This document shows, piece by piece, positions 1 through 7,735 of a DNA stretch of 42,242 nt. The DNA is from Pseudonocardia ammonioxydans (GTDB lineage: Bacteria > Actinomycetota > Actinomycetes > Mycobacteriales > Pseudonocardiaceae): positions 1-42,242 of the forward strand of contig NZ_FOUY01000048.1 of NCBI RefSeq assembly GCF_900115005.1, written 5' to 3'. The position numbers and the translations under genes were made by a program. The notes beneath the pieces were generated by a model that was not told the DNA's origin, searched no databases, and saw nothing but the letters and a program-made list of their open reading frames with translations. Within the stretch, counting starts at the first letter, position 1. Each line of letters begins with the position of its first letter.

Positions 1-187
1 CGACCGCGCACACCGCGGCCGTGAGCACCACGACCAGCCCATGTCGAACCCCCCGACGCCGGCGCGGGTCAACCACCCCGGCCAGGGCATCGGCCAGTCT
101 CGGAGCCAGCGCGACCGGATCGGGTAGCTCCACCCCGCCCACCTGATCGGCGACGGCAGCGATCGACAATGATGCAGGCGCGGGCAC
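1..187 (-). CDS. ISAs1-family transposase, N-terminal part (runs off the left edge)
   Basis: About 62 codons are visible. The start is taken as GTG at 187, because GGAAGA sits seven bases upstream; a TTG at 169 is an alternative. The visible protein includes ADALAGVVDPRRRRGVRHGL followed by a hydrophobic VVVLTAAVCAV stretch. This is the usual N-terminal signature of ISAs1-type DDE transposases, the small domain ahead of the catalytic core. The catalytic residues are outside the window, so intactness cannot be judged. Confidence 0.7.
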   Translation of the reverse strand, partial: MPAPASLSIAAVADQVGGVELPDPVALAPRLADALAGVVDPRRRRGVRHGLVVVLTAAVCAV

Positions 188-318
188 GGCTCTCTTCCGA
201 TGATCAAGGCTGGCGTGAGAACCGCCATGATCACCACCAGGGTCGTGCCCGCACCCCTACCTCGACCGCGTGTCGTCGCAGCTCAGCACCCACTCACCGC
301 GACTTTGCCGACCCCCTG
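1..318 (-). mobile_element. Left-edge part of an ISAs1-type insertion sequence
   Basis: The element is recognised from the transposase N-terminus at 1-187. Upstream of that gene, on the minus strand, a run beginning CAGGGGGTCGGCAAAGTC (ending at 318 on the plus strand) looks like a terminal inverted repeat, because ISAs1-type ends often begin CAGGG. The other end lies outside the window, so neither the repeat nor a target duplication can be confirmed. The outer boundary is a guess. Confidence 0.4.
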
Positions 319-437
319 GGGTCGCACGAGAGCCACTTGTTGCGAGCTGAGCTGCACACCCGTTGACCTCGAAGCCGCCGGAACGGTGCGCGCATCGTTG
401 TGTCGGTCATTCATCAGATCCCAAGCAGCAAGTCCCC

Positions 438-1250
438 TCACTTGAGCATGAAACCCGCGTCCACCGGGACGGTCGTCCCAGTGATCCACTTTCCGGCGTC
501 GGAGCAGAGGAACGCGATCACCTCGGACACGTCGGCCTCGGCCAGTGCGTCCACCGGCATCGGGTTGAACCGCATGGCGTTGCCCAGCTCCTCGTGCTCG
601 GTCAGCCACTGCGGGAAGAAGTCGTTGTTCGACATCGGCGACGCGACGCCGGTGGGGTGGATGGTGTTCACCCGGATCGACTCCGGCGCGAGCTCCTTGG
701 CCAGCGTGCGCATCAGTCCGACGATGCCGTGCTTGGCCGCCGTGTAGTGCGTACACCCGGCCACCCCGCGCAGGCCCGCGATCGACGACGTGATCACGAT
801 CGAGCCGCCGTCGCCGCCCGCCCTGATGTGCGGAACCACCGCCCGGCAGGTTTTGAAGACGCCGGTCAGGTTGATGTCGATCATGTCGTCCCAGGCCTCG
901 TCGGTGAGCTCCCAGGTGTTCTCCGACAGACTCAGGATCCCGGCATTGGCCAGCAGGATGTCGATCCGGCCGAACTCGCTCATCGCCGTGTCGGCCAGTC
1001 GGGCCATGTCCGCGGTGCGTCGCACGTCGCCCTCGAGGGCGACGCACCGGCGGCCCAGCTTCTCCACCTGTGCGACGGTCTCGTCCAGGTCGCCGGGGCG
1101 CCCCGTGTCGAACGGGACCGAGCCCACCTGCTCGGTGATGTCACAGGTCACGATGTCGACGCCCTCACGGGCGAGGCGGAGCGCGTGCGCGCGTCCCTGC
1201 CCGCGGCCGCCGCCGGTGATCACCGCGACCTTGCCGTCCAGCTGGCCCAT
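438..1250 (-). CDS. Mycofactocin-coupled SDR oxidoreductase (carveol-dehydrogenase-like), copy 1
   Basis: A 270-residue short-chain dehydrogenase. The N-terminal Rossmann motif is TGGGRGQGRAHA, NAG sits in the middle of the protein, and the catalytic Tyr169-x3-Lys173 falls in HYTAAK. The RGQGRxHA form, an insertion after the second beta strand and the MSNNDxFxxWL segment are typical of SDRs that hold NAD(H) tightly and pass electrons to the peptide cofactor mycofactocin. Members oxidise alcohols such as carveol. The start is ATG at 1250, with AAAGGAG seven bases upstream. It begins one base after the stop of the 1252-2343 gene and is the last gene of the minus operon. It has the same length as the SDR at 3245-4057 and is clearly a paralogue. 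The substrate is unknown; a secondary alcohol is the family expectation. Confidence 0.85.
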   Translation of the reverse strand: MGQLDGKVAVITGGGRGQGRAHALRLAREGVDIVTCDITEQVGSVPFDTGRPGDLDETVAQVEKLGRRCVALEGDVRRTADMARLADTAMSEFGRIDILLANAGILSLSENTWELTDEAWDDMIDINLTGVFKTCRAVVPHIRAGGDGGSIVITSSIAGLRGVAGCTHYTAAKHGIVGLMRTLAKELAPESIRVNTIHPTGVASPMSNNDFFPQWLTEHEELGNAMRFNPMPVDALAEADVSEVIAFLCSDAGKWITGTTVPVDAGFMLK

Positions 1251-1251
1251 C

Positions 1252-2343
1252 TCAGTTCTCCTTTCGGTACGCCGCCGCGCGGCGATTGTGTTCGGTGATC
1301 GCGTCGGTGAGAGGCCGGTAGGGCTCGTCCCACGGGTCCTTGAGGCCCCAGCCGCGACCGCCGGTGTTCTCCACGTAACCGCACCAGTGCCAGCCGGCGA
1401 ACCAGGGCTCGTCGAGCAGCGCCTCCATCGCGGCGCCGTAGTCTGCGCCGCGGGCGGCGTGGTCGGGCAGGCCCTCGCGGTGCGGGTTGAGCTCGGTCGG
1501 GGTCCAGTTCCCGACGTCGGCGACGATCACCGGTTTGTCCCCGCACTGAGCGCGCCAGCGGGCCAGGTCGTCGTGCATCCTCCGACGGGACTCGTCGGTG
1601 GGTTCGGTGAAGTACTGCACCGACAGCGTGTCGACGTGCGGGGCCATCGCGCGCAGCACCGGTTCCGGGATCCCCTTGTTGCCGTTGAACCGGTCGCCGA
1701 GGATCAGATGGTGCGGGTCGTAGCGACGGATCGCCGTCGCGATCGTCTCGTAGTAGCGGCTGGCGACGTCGTAGAGCTTGCGCTCCCGCGCGGCCGTGTC
1801 CAGGCCGACGAGCTCGGCGAAGTCCCGCCCGGACGCGTGCGGCAACCAGGCCGGGATGTCGACCAGGAAGTAGCCGAGCAGGTCCGGCGAGTCGGCGTGT
1901 TCGGCGGCGATCGCGCGGCCCAGGTGATCGCACCAGTCGGCGAAGTCGTCGTCGAGCGGGCGGAACGCCGGGTGGCCGTTCCAGTCCTCGATCTCGGCCA
2001 CCCGCACCTGGGCGACGTAGGGCATCCCGGCGCCGCGCAGCTCCGCGGCCGACCACTGCTCGGAGTGCTTGAGGTCGATCGGGTCGCCGAACCAGTCCAG
2101 CGCCTCGCCCCAGCCGCCCGCGACGTACTCGCTCGTCCAACCCAGCGTGTTGAAGCCCCACCCGCGCAGGTCCGCGACGACGCCGTCCCGGATCCAGCTC
2201 TGCCGCGACCCGTAGCGCTCGCGCCACACGTCGACGCTGCGCGGGAACTTCAGTGCCGTCTCGTCGGTGTGGTTGAGGCCCAGGGACAGGAACGGGTTCC
2301 CGTCCGGGTCGACGAGCCGACCGTCGCGGATCGCGTAGGTCAC
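1252..2343 (-). CDS. TIM-barrel glycoside-hydrolase-like protein (clan GH-A / agarase-like)
   Basis: 363 residues from a GTG at 2343 whose GTGA overlaps the stop of the upstream hydrolase gene by four bases, which fixes the start. The protein opens with DGRLVDPDGNPFLSLGLNH, the opening seen in agarase-type and other clan GH-A hydrolases. It continues with LGDRFNGNKGIPEPVLRA, SVQYFTEPTDE, KPVIVADVGNW and WHWCGYVEN, which resemble strands of a retaining glycosidase barrel carrying acidic residues. No signal peptide is visible, so it should act in the cytoplasm on something already imported. In an operon with a sugar ABC importer and several sugar isomerases, a role in removing or handling a sugar is reasonable. 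Agarose itself is not implied. It may also be a non-hydrolytic relative. Confidence 0.6.
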   Translation of the reverse strand: MTYAIRDGRLVDPDGNPFLSLGLNHTDETALKFPRSVDVWRERYGSRQSWIRDGVVADLRGWGFNTLGWTSEYVAGGWGEALDWFGDPIDLKHSEQWSAAELRGAGMPYVAQVRVAEIEDWNGHPAFRPLDDDFADWCDHLGRAIAAEHADSPDLLGYFLVDIPAWLPHASGRDFAELVGLDTAARERKLYDVASRYYETIATAIRRYDPHHLILGDRFNGNKGIPEPVLRAMAPHVDTLSVQYFTEPTDESRRRMHDDLARWRAQCGDKPVIVADVGNWTPTELNPHREGLPDHAARGADYGAAMEALLDEPWFAGWHWCGYVENTGGRGWGLKDPWDEPYRPLTDAITEHNRRAAAYRKEN

Positions 2344-3227
2344 GCCATCTCCCCGGCGAAGAAGCGCAGGTAGTGCCCGGCCAGCTCCTCCGGCGACTCC
2401 TCGGCGAGCTGGTGGCCCCACGGCAGGATCACCGCGCGCACGTCGTCGGCGACCTCGCGCATCTGCCGCTCGTTGTCGGCACCGATGAAGTGCTCGCTGC
2501 CCACGGCCAGCACCGGCATCGGGAGCCGGGTCTTCGCGGACTCCCTGTTCTGGTCGCCGTCGGTGAGCGTGGCCCGGTAGATCTCGCACATGCACTTGAC
2601 GCCGCCGGGCGAGGAGTAGCAACGCACGTACTCGTCGAGCGCATCGGGTGTGATCGCCGACGGGTCGTGCGTCTCGTGCTTCATGAAGTAGGAGAAGTAC
2701 TCCCGCTCGTGACCGTTGATCAGCATCTCGGGGAACTCGGGGACCGAGTAGAAGTTGATGTGCCAGAGCCAGACGTAGCTGCGCACGTTGTCCGGGGTCA
2801 GGAACGAGTAGTCCTCCAGCCCGAATCCGGGCAGGATCATCTCCTGGTAGACCAGTTGCTGCACGCGGTCGGGGTGGCGGGCGGCGAGCTGGTAGGCGGC
2901 CGCGGCGCCCCAGTCCTCCCCGACCACCCGGAAGCGCTCGTGGCCGAGCTCGGTCATCAGCGCGGCGAAGTCCTCGGCGACGTTCGCCATGTCGTAGCCG
3001 CCGTCGGCGTGCTCGGAGTCCCCGAGCCCGCGCATGTCCGGCACCACGACCCGGTAGTGCGGGGTGAGCAGCGGGATCACGTGCCGCCAGTGATAAGAGG
3101 TCTTGGGCACCCCGTGCAGCAGCAGGACGGGCTCGCCCTCGCCTGCGGCCAGGTAGTGCAACCGGACGCCGTTGACGCCTGCCCGGCCGTGCCGGACCCG
3201 GTCACCATGATGGTCGACGATCTGCAT
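2340..3227 (-). CDS. Alpha/beta-fold hydrolase with Asp nucleophile (epoxide hydrolase/dehalogenase-like), copy 1
   Basis: 295 residues from ATG at 3227; a GAGGAG lies upstream. The oxyanion motif HGVP is at residues 38-41, the nucleophile elbow GEDWGA puts Asp105 in the catalytic position, and the late catalytic His is His272 (WGHQLAEES). An Asp followed by Trp in this elbow is the form found in soluble epoxide hydrolases and haloalkane or haloacid dehalogenases, as opposed to Ser esterases. The gene overlaps the next gene by four bases (GTGA). It is a clear paralogue of 4993-5883; both share the GFGLEDxS...TxDNV lid segment and FPEMLIxGxE. The substrate is unknown. Epoxide or ester hydrolysis of an aglycone is the simplest guess. 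Confidence 0.8.
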   Translation of the reverse strand: MQIVDHHGDRVRHGRAGVNGVRLHYLAAGEGEPVLLLHGVPKTSYHWRHVIPLLTPHYRVVVPDMRGLGDSEHADGGYDMANVAEDFAALMTELGHERFRVVGEDWGAAAAYQLAARHPDRVQQLVYQEMILPGFGLEDYSFLTPDNVRSYVWLWHINFYSVPEFPEMLINGHEREYFSYFMKHETHDPSAITPDALDEYVRCYSSPGGVKCMCEIYRATLTDGDQNRESAKTRLPMPVLAVGSEHFIGADNERQMREVADDVRAVILPWGHQLAEESPEELAGHYLRFFAGEMA

Positions 3228-3244
3228 GCGGTTCCGCTCCTCAC

Positions 3245-4057
3245 TCACTTGATCATGAATCCGGCGTCGACCCGGTGCTCGACGCCGGTGACGTAGCGGG
3301 CGTCGTCGGAGACCAGGAAGGCGACCATCTTCGAGACGTCCTCGGGCTGGACCACCTCGGCTGGCATCCGGTTGCCGCGCATCGGCTCGGCCAGGTCCTC
3401 GTGCTCGCCCAGCCAGCGCACGAACCAGTCGTTGTTGCTCATGTCGGTGTTCACCCCGGTCGGGTGCACGACGTTGACCCGGATGTTGTCCGGCGCCAGC
3501 TCCCAGGCCAGGGTCTTCATCAGCGCGATGCAGCCGTACTTGGCCGCGTTGTAGTGGGTGCACCCGGCCACCGCGCGCAGACCGCCGGTGGAGCCGGTGA
3601 TCGTGATCGCGCCGCCGTTCCCGGCCGCGATCATGTGCGGCACGACGGCCCGGGTGGTCTTCCAGACCGACGTCAGGTTCACGTCGAGCATGTCGGCCCA
3701 CTGGTCATCGGTCAGCGACCAGGTGTTCTCCGCGGCGCTCATGAACCCGGCGTTGCAGACCAGCGCGTCGATCCGGCCGAACTCGGTCATCGCCGCCTGC
3801 GCCATCGCCTCCACGGCGGCGGTGTCACGCAGGTCGGCGCGCACCGCCAACGCCCGCCGGCCGTGCGCCTGCACCAGGCGGACGGTCTCGGCCAGGTCGT
3901 CCGCGGAACCCATCGGGTACTGCGCGGTGCCGATCTCGCCCGGCACGTCGACGGCGACGACATCGGCTCCCTCGGCGGCGAGTGTGACCGCGTGCGCGCG
4001 GCCCTGCCCACGGGCGGCACCGGTCACCAGGGCGACCTTGCCGGTCATCCGATCCAT
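3245..4057 (-). CDS. Mycofactocin-coupled SDR oxidoreductase, copy 2
   Basis: 270 residues, same length as the SDR at 438-1250 and identical to it at more than half of positions by eye. It carries TGAARGQGRAHA, the NAG motif, the catalytic HYNAAK and MSNNDWFVRWL, all features of the mycofactocin-linked SDR group. ATG at 4057 is chosen because GAGGAG precedes it at good distance; ATG at 4048 is an alternative. It lies 17 bases ahead of the alpha/beta hydrolase gene at 2340-3227 and behind a TIM-barrel gene, repeating the gene order seen around copy 1. Two related but different SDRs in one operon suggest two successive or stereochemically different alcohol oxidations. Confidence 0.85.
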   Translation of the reverse strand: MDRMTGKVALVTGAARGQGRAHAVTLAAEGADVVAVDVPGEIGTAQYPMGSADDLAETVRLVQAHGRRALAVRADLRDTAAVEAMAQAAMTEFGRIDALVCNAGFMSAAENTWSLTDDQWADMLDVNLTSVWKTTRAVVPHMIAAGNGGAITITGSTGGLRAVAGCTHYNAAKYGCIALMKTLAWELAPDNIRVNVVHPTGVNTDMSNNDWFVRWLGEHEDLAEPMRGNRMPAEVVQPEDVSKMVAFLVSDDARYVTGVEHRVDAGFMIK

Positions 4058-4109
4058 CGGTGGTATCTCCTCGATCTCGGTCGTGCACGGATACCTCGGC
4101 CGCGCGGCG

Positions 4110-4967
4110 CTATCCGCACACGCGCCGGAGGCATTCGCGGACGTAGGCGTCGGAGCCGCGCAGCTCGCGGGTGATCCGCTCGAGCGGCCAGCCCGCTGTG
4201 CCGTGGCACTTCAGGCTGGCGACGCCGGTGTACCCGGCCCGTGCCAGCGCGGCGAAGGGCACGGCGTGGTCGAGCACGCCGTCGGGGCGGGGCAGCTGGC
4301 GTTCGCCGGGGCCGAAATTGAGCCCGTCCACCCCGCGCCGGTAGGCGTGGTCGATGTCCCAGACGTAGTAGTAGAAGAGCTTGCCCCGCTCGCTGAGGTA
4401 GCCGATCGCCTCGGTGATGGACTCGTTCATCACCCACAGGTGCGGCGGAGCCAGGCAGATGCCCAGGTTCGGGTGGTGCAGGTCGGCGAGGAGTCGCTTG
4501 ATCTGGGCGAGGCTGTCCACTCCCTCGTCCCAGCGCTGATCCTCGCCCACGCCGGACTCGAAATCGGCGCTGAAGGGCACGGTGAGGTGGTTCTCCACCG
4601 CGATCCGCACCCCGAGCCGCTGTGCCTCGTCGAGCAGCGGCGGCAGGAACTGCGACACGAACACCGGGTAGTGCGCCTCGCAGTCGAACACCACGGTGTC
4701 GATCTCCAGGTCGTGCGCCAGCCGTAGCCGGTCGCGGATCTCGTCCTGGTTCTTGCCGTAGCAGGTCAGCCCGCACGCGGTGAGCCCGTGCCGGCGCAGC
4801 GCCGCGCTGATCGCGGACAGATCGTCGCCCGGATCGATGTGCGCGGCCAGCGGTGGGGCCGAGGACCACAGGTTGACCTCGGTGAAGCCCAGGCCGGACA
4901 GCTCGCCGAGCGCGGTGTCCAACGGGACGTCGTGATAGGGCAGGACTTCGGCGGTGTAGCGGAACAC
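4110..4967 (-). CDS. Sugar phosphate isomerase/epimerase-fold TIM barrel with altered metal site
   Basis: 285 residues. The start is GTG at 4967, preceded by a strong AAGGAGG five bases upstream; the residues after it (FRYT) match the opening of the paralogue at 6883-7725. The fold family is the AP-endonuclease-2-like xylose-isomerase-type barrel (GFTEVNLWS, LTACGLTCYGKN, VRIAVENHLTVP). The usual four metal ligands are only partly present. The first Glu is there in VENH, but the expected Asp is replaced in GICLAPPHLW, the HxxLKD strand reads YYYVWDIDH and the last Glu strand reads ASLKCHG. The protein may therefore be metal-free, use a different site, or be a non-catalytic partner subunit. 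It sits between the two alpha/beta-hydrolase and SDR pairs. Confidence 0.7.
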   Translation of the reverse strand: MFRYTAEVLPYHDVPLDTALGELSGLGFTEVNLWSSAPPLAAHIDPGDDLSAISAALRRHGLTACGLTCYGKNQDEIRDRLRLAHDLEIDTVVFDCEAHYPVFVSQFLPPLLDEAQRLGVRIAVENHLTVPFSADFESGVGEDQRWDEGVDSLAQIKRLLADLHHPNLGICLAPPHLWVMNESITEAIGYLSERGKLFYYYVWDIDHAYRRGVDGLNFGPGERQLPRPDGVLDHAVPFAALARAGYTGVASLKCHGTAGWPLERITRELRGSDAYVRECLRRVCG

Positions 4968-4992
4968 GGGGCCTCCTTCCTCGGTGGGGCCG

Positions 4993-5883
4993 TCACGGCT
5001 GGTCGGCGAAGAACTCGCGGAGTATCCGGGCCAGCTCGGCGGGACGTTCCAGGGCGAGGCTGTGCCCGCACTCGGCGATCTCGACGTAGCGCACGTCGGT
5101 GGCCGTGCGCTCCATCTGCCGGCGGGACTCCTCGCCGATGAAGTGGCTGCTGCCGATCGTGAGCACCGGCATCGGCAGCGGTGTGCGGGCCCACCCGGTG
5201 TCGAGCTCGATGTTGGTGAACGTCGCGCGGTAGACCTCGAAGATGGCGCGAAGGCCACCCGGCGCGGCCGAGCAGCGGGCCCACTCGCGCACGCAGTCCT
5301 CGGTGATCGCGGCCGGGTTGTAGGTCTCGTTCTTCATCCAGGTGGACCAGAACTGCTCCTCCCGCCCGGAGATCAGCATCTCGGGGAAGTCCCGGACGTG
5401 GAAGAAGCCGACGTGCCAGAGGAAGTGATCGGAGAACACGTTGTCGGCGGTCAGCGCCGACCAGTCCTCGAGGCCGAACCCGGGCAGAAGCATCTCGGCG
5501 AACGAGAGCTTCGTGACCCGCTCCGGGTAGGTGGCGGCCACGGCGTAGGCGAACGCGGCGCCCCAGTCCTCACCGGCGATCGCGAACCTCTCGTGACCGA
5601 GCTCGGTCATCAGCGCGCCGATGTCGCGGGCGATCGTGCCCATGTCGTAGCCCGTGTCGGGGCGGGCGGAGTCGCCGAAACCGCGCACGTCCGGGGCGAC
5701 GACGGTGAACCGCTCGGACAGCAGCGGGATGACCCGGTGCCAGTAGTACCAGCTCTTCGGGACGCCGTGCAGCAGCACCAGCGGGGCGCCCGAGCCTGCC
5801 GTGACGTAGTGCAGGCGCACACCGTTGACGGTCGCGCGGCCGTGCGTGACCGGGTGGCCTGCGTGGTCGGTGACCTCGCGCAT
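4993..5883 (-). CDS. Alpha/beta-fold hydrolase with Asp nucleophile, copy 2
   Basis: 296 residues from ATG at 5883; AGAGGA lies seven bases upstream. A GTG directly before it is possible but not needed. HGVP is at 39-42, the nucleophile elbow GEDWGA gives Asp106 and the catalytic His is His274 (CGHSLALER). It is paralogous to 2340-3227 over its whole length. The ATG overlaps the stop of the small upstream ORF (TGATG), so translation is probably coupled. The epoxide-hydrolase or dehalogenase-like chemistry is inferred from the Asp nucleophile. A halogenated substrate and an epoxide are both possible. Confidence 0.8.
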   Translation of the reverse strand: MREVTDHAGHPVTHGRATVNGVRLHYVTAGSGAPLVLLHGVPKSWYYWHRVIPLLSERFTVVAPDVRGFGDSARPDTGYDMGTIARDIGALMTELGHERFAIAGEDWGAAFAYAVAATYPERVTKLSFAEMLLPGFGLEDWSALTADNVFSDHFLWHVGFFHVRDFPEMLISGREEQFWSTWMKNETYNPAAITEDCVREWARCSAAPGGLRAIFEVYRATFTNIELDTGWARTPLPMPVLTIGSSHFIGEESRRQMERTATDVRYVEIAECGHSLALERPAELARILREFFADQP

Positions 5884-6020
5884 CACTCGTTCCTCTCGTC
5901 GTGGGCCGGCGCCGTGCCTGGTCGACGCCGGAAGAACCGGGCCGGCGCCGGGGTCACCACACCGACGACGGTCACCACCGCACCCCGCAGCAGCTCCGTG
6001 GTGGACGCCGCGCCCGTCAC
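5883..6020 (-). CDS. Small protein of 45 residues, possible single membrane helix
   Basis: This short reading frame starts with GTG at 6020, inside the stop of the epimerase gene (GTGA overlap), and its TGA stop at 5883-5885 overlaps the ATG of the next hydrolase gene (TGATG). Both junctions follow the pattern of the real genes here, which is the main argument that it is translated. The product has a mostly hydrophobic stretch at about residues 9-27 (LLRGAVVTVVGVVTPAPA) followed by RFFRRR, so a short membrane-anchored peptide with a positive inside end is plausible. No family is recognised. It could also be a purely translational bridge between its neighbours. Confidence 0.5.
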   Translation of the reverse strand: MTGAASTTELLRGAVVTVVGVVTPAPARFFRRRPGTAPAHDERNE

Positions 6021-6886
6021 GACCGGTCCCGGGAATCGTCTACCGAGCGGAGGAACGCGATCGCGTCGCGGGCCAGTGCCTGCGGCGAGTCGGCGACCGG
6101 GCGCCACAGCGACACCGCGCGGGCGATCTCGGCCACGGTGGGCAGGAACGACTCGACGACGACCTGGCCGTGGTAGCCGATGTCGTCGAGCGCGCCGAAG
6201 AACTCCGCCCACGGCACGTGCCCGCTGCCCGGCGTTCCGCGGTCGTTCTCGGCGACCTGGACGTGGAACACCCGGTCACCGGCCAGTCGCACGGCGTCGG
6301 CCAGGTGCTTCTCCTCGATGTTCATGTGGAACGTGTCCAGCAGCAGGCCGACGTTGTCCCGGCCGGTCGCGGCGCACAGTTCCAGGCCTCGCTCGACGGT
6401 GTTCACCAGGTCGGTCTCGAACCGGTTCAGCGGCTCGATCGCCAGCGTGACCCCGCACTCCCCCGCATGGTCGGCGGCCTCCCGAATGCTTTCGGCGGCC
6501 CACCGGAACTGTTGCGCGCGCTCGTCCGGCCCGAGCATCCGGGCCTTGCCGGTCGTGGCGTACATCGGCCCCGCGACGTGCGGCGACCCGACCGCGGCGG
6601 CGAGGTCGATGCAGCCGCGCAGGTAGTCCACCCCCTGCCGGCGCCGCCCTGGATCGTCGTGCGAGAGATCGCGTTCGGGGCCGAACGCGCCGCACACACC
6701 CACGGCCAGACCGGTCGCCCGGGCGGCCTCGGTCAGCGCCGGCGCCGAGAGCCGCCCCGGGTCCTCCACACACACCTCGACCAGGTCGTAGCCGAGTGCC
6801 GCGACCTGCTCGAACGCCGGGCGCGCGGCGTCGTCGGAGAACGGGGAGGCCAGCAGGAACGTGCTCAGGCCCAACGGGCGGGTCAC
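6017..6886 (-). CDS. D-psicose/D-tagatose 3-epimerase-like sugar isomerase A
   Basis: 289 residues from GTG at 6886, placed by its four-base overlap with the stop of the upstream gene. The barrel carries the full ketose-3-epimerase set: Glu in EPLNRFE, Asp in LDTFHMNIEE, His in HVQVAENDRGTPG and Glu in VVVESF. In that family these bind Mn or Co and carry out proton transfer at C3 of a ketose. The phrase ENDRGTPGSGHV, in which the ligand His strand runs into a substrate-contact loop, is diagnostic. It is paired with a close relative at 6883-7725. The free sugar, or a 3-keto sugar derived from the imported glycoside, is the likely substrate. Confidence 0.8.
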   Translation of the reverse strand: MTRPLGLSTFLLASPFSDDAARPAFEQVAALGYDLVEVCVEDPGRLSAPALTEAARATGLAVGVCGAFGPERDLSHDDPGRRRQGVDYLRGCIDLAAAVGSPHVAGPMYATTGKARMLGPDERAQQFRWAAESIREAADHAGECGVTLAIEPLNRFETDLVNTVERGLELCAATGRDNVGLLLDTFHMNIEEKHLADAVRLAGDRVFHVQVAENDRGTPGSGHVPWAEFFGALDDIGYHGQVVVESFLPTVAEIARAVSLWRPVADSPQALARDAIAFLRSVDDSRDRS

Positions 6887-7725
6887 CGGACCGTCCTCAG
6901 GTCGGAGACGATCTTCTTGGTATGGGTGATCGCGGCCTCGGTGTAGGCGTCGCCGAACTCCGGGGCGCCGGCGCCGGAGAGCACTCCCCACACGTCCCCG
7001 GCCGCGGGCAGCAGCTCGTAGGAGATCCAGCCGTCGTAACCGACGTCGGTGATCGCGGCGAGGATCGGACGGAAGTCGATGTGCCCGTACCCGGGCGCGG
7101 CGCGGTTGGAGTCGGCCAGGTGCACGTGGGTCAGGCGTGCCCCGGCACGGCGGATCGCGGCCGCGATGTCGGGTTCCTCGATGGCCATGTGGAACGTGTC
7201 GGCCATGACGCCGACGCTCGGGCGGGCCACCTCGTCGACGAACGCGACAGCCTGGTCCATCCGGTTGATCAGATAGGTCTCGTAGCGGTTCCACGGCTCG
7301 ACCGCGATGCGTACCCCGCACTCACCTGCGTGGTCGCCGACCTCACGTGCGGCCTCGACCGCCCATTGCCACTCCCGGACCCGCTCGGCACCGGGGACGA
7401 TCTTCATGCAGGCCGTCGGGGTGAACGTGACGACCTCGGCGCCGAGCGCGGCGGCGTGGTCGACGTTGCCGCGTACGTAGTCGACGGCACGGCGACGCAC
7501 GGCGGGGTCGGTGCTCACGATGTCGCGTTCCGGCGTGAAGATGCTGATGATCGAGGACGCGACCAGGCCGTGCCGGTGCAGCGCGGCGCGGATCTGCCCG
7601 ACGTCCTGCTCGGCGGGCTCCCCGACGAGCTCGACGCCGTCGTAGCCGTACCGGGCCAGCCGGGCGATCCCCTCGGCCAGCGGCTCCCGGCCGTACGCCA
7701 GGGTGTTGTACGTGTAGCGGAACAT
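6883..7725 (-). CDS. D-psicose/D-tagatose 3-epimerase-like sugar isomerase B
   Basis: 280 residues from ATG at 7725, with GGAG just upstream. Metal and catalytic residues of the ketose-3-epimerase family are all present: EPWNRYE, MADTFHMAIEE, HVHLADSNRAAPG and WISYEL. It overlaps epimerase A by four bases, and together they follow the ABC-importer genes directly (10-base gap). Its N-terminus resembles that of the altered-site barrel at 4110-4967, so the three may stem from one ancestor. Two adjacent epimerases may act on two epimers of the sugar or work at different carbons. Confidence 0.8.
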   Translation of the reverse strand: MFRYTYNTLAYGREPLAEGIARLARYGYDGVELVGEPAEQDVGQIRAALHRHGLVASSIISIFTPERDIVSTDPAVRRRAVDYVRGNVDHAAALGAEVVTFTPTACMKIVPGAERVREWQWAVEAAREVGDHAGECGVRIAVEPWNRYETYLINRMDQAVAFVDEVARPSVGVMADTFHMAIEEPDIAAAIRRAGARLTHVHLADSNRAAPGYGHIDFRPILAAITDVGYDGWISYELLPAAGDVWGVLSGAGAPEFGDAYTEAAITHTKKIVSDLRTVR

Positions 7726-7735
7726 GTCTCCTCGT

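Noticed and set aside
1252..2343. True agarase
   Set aside because: Only the barrel style is similar. There is no signal peptide and no other agar-degrading gene.
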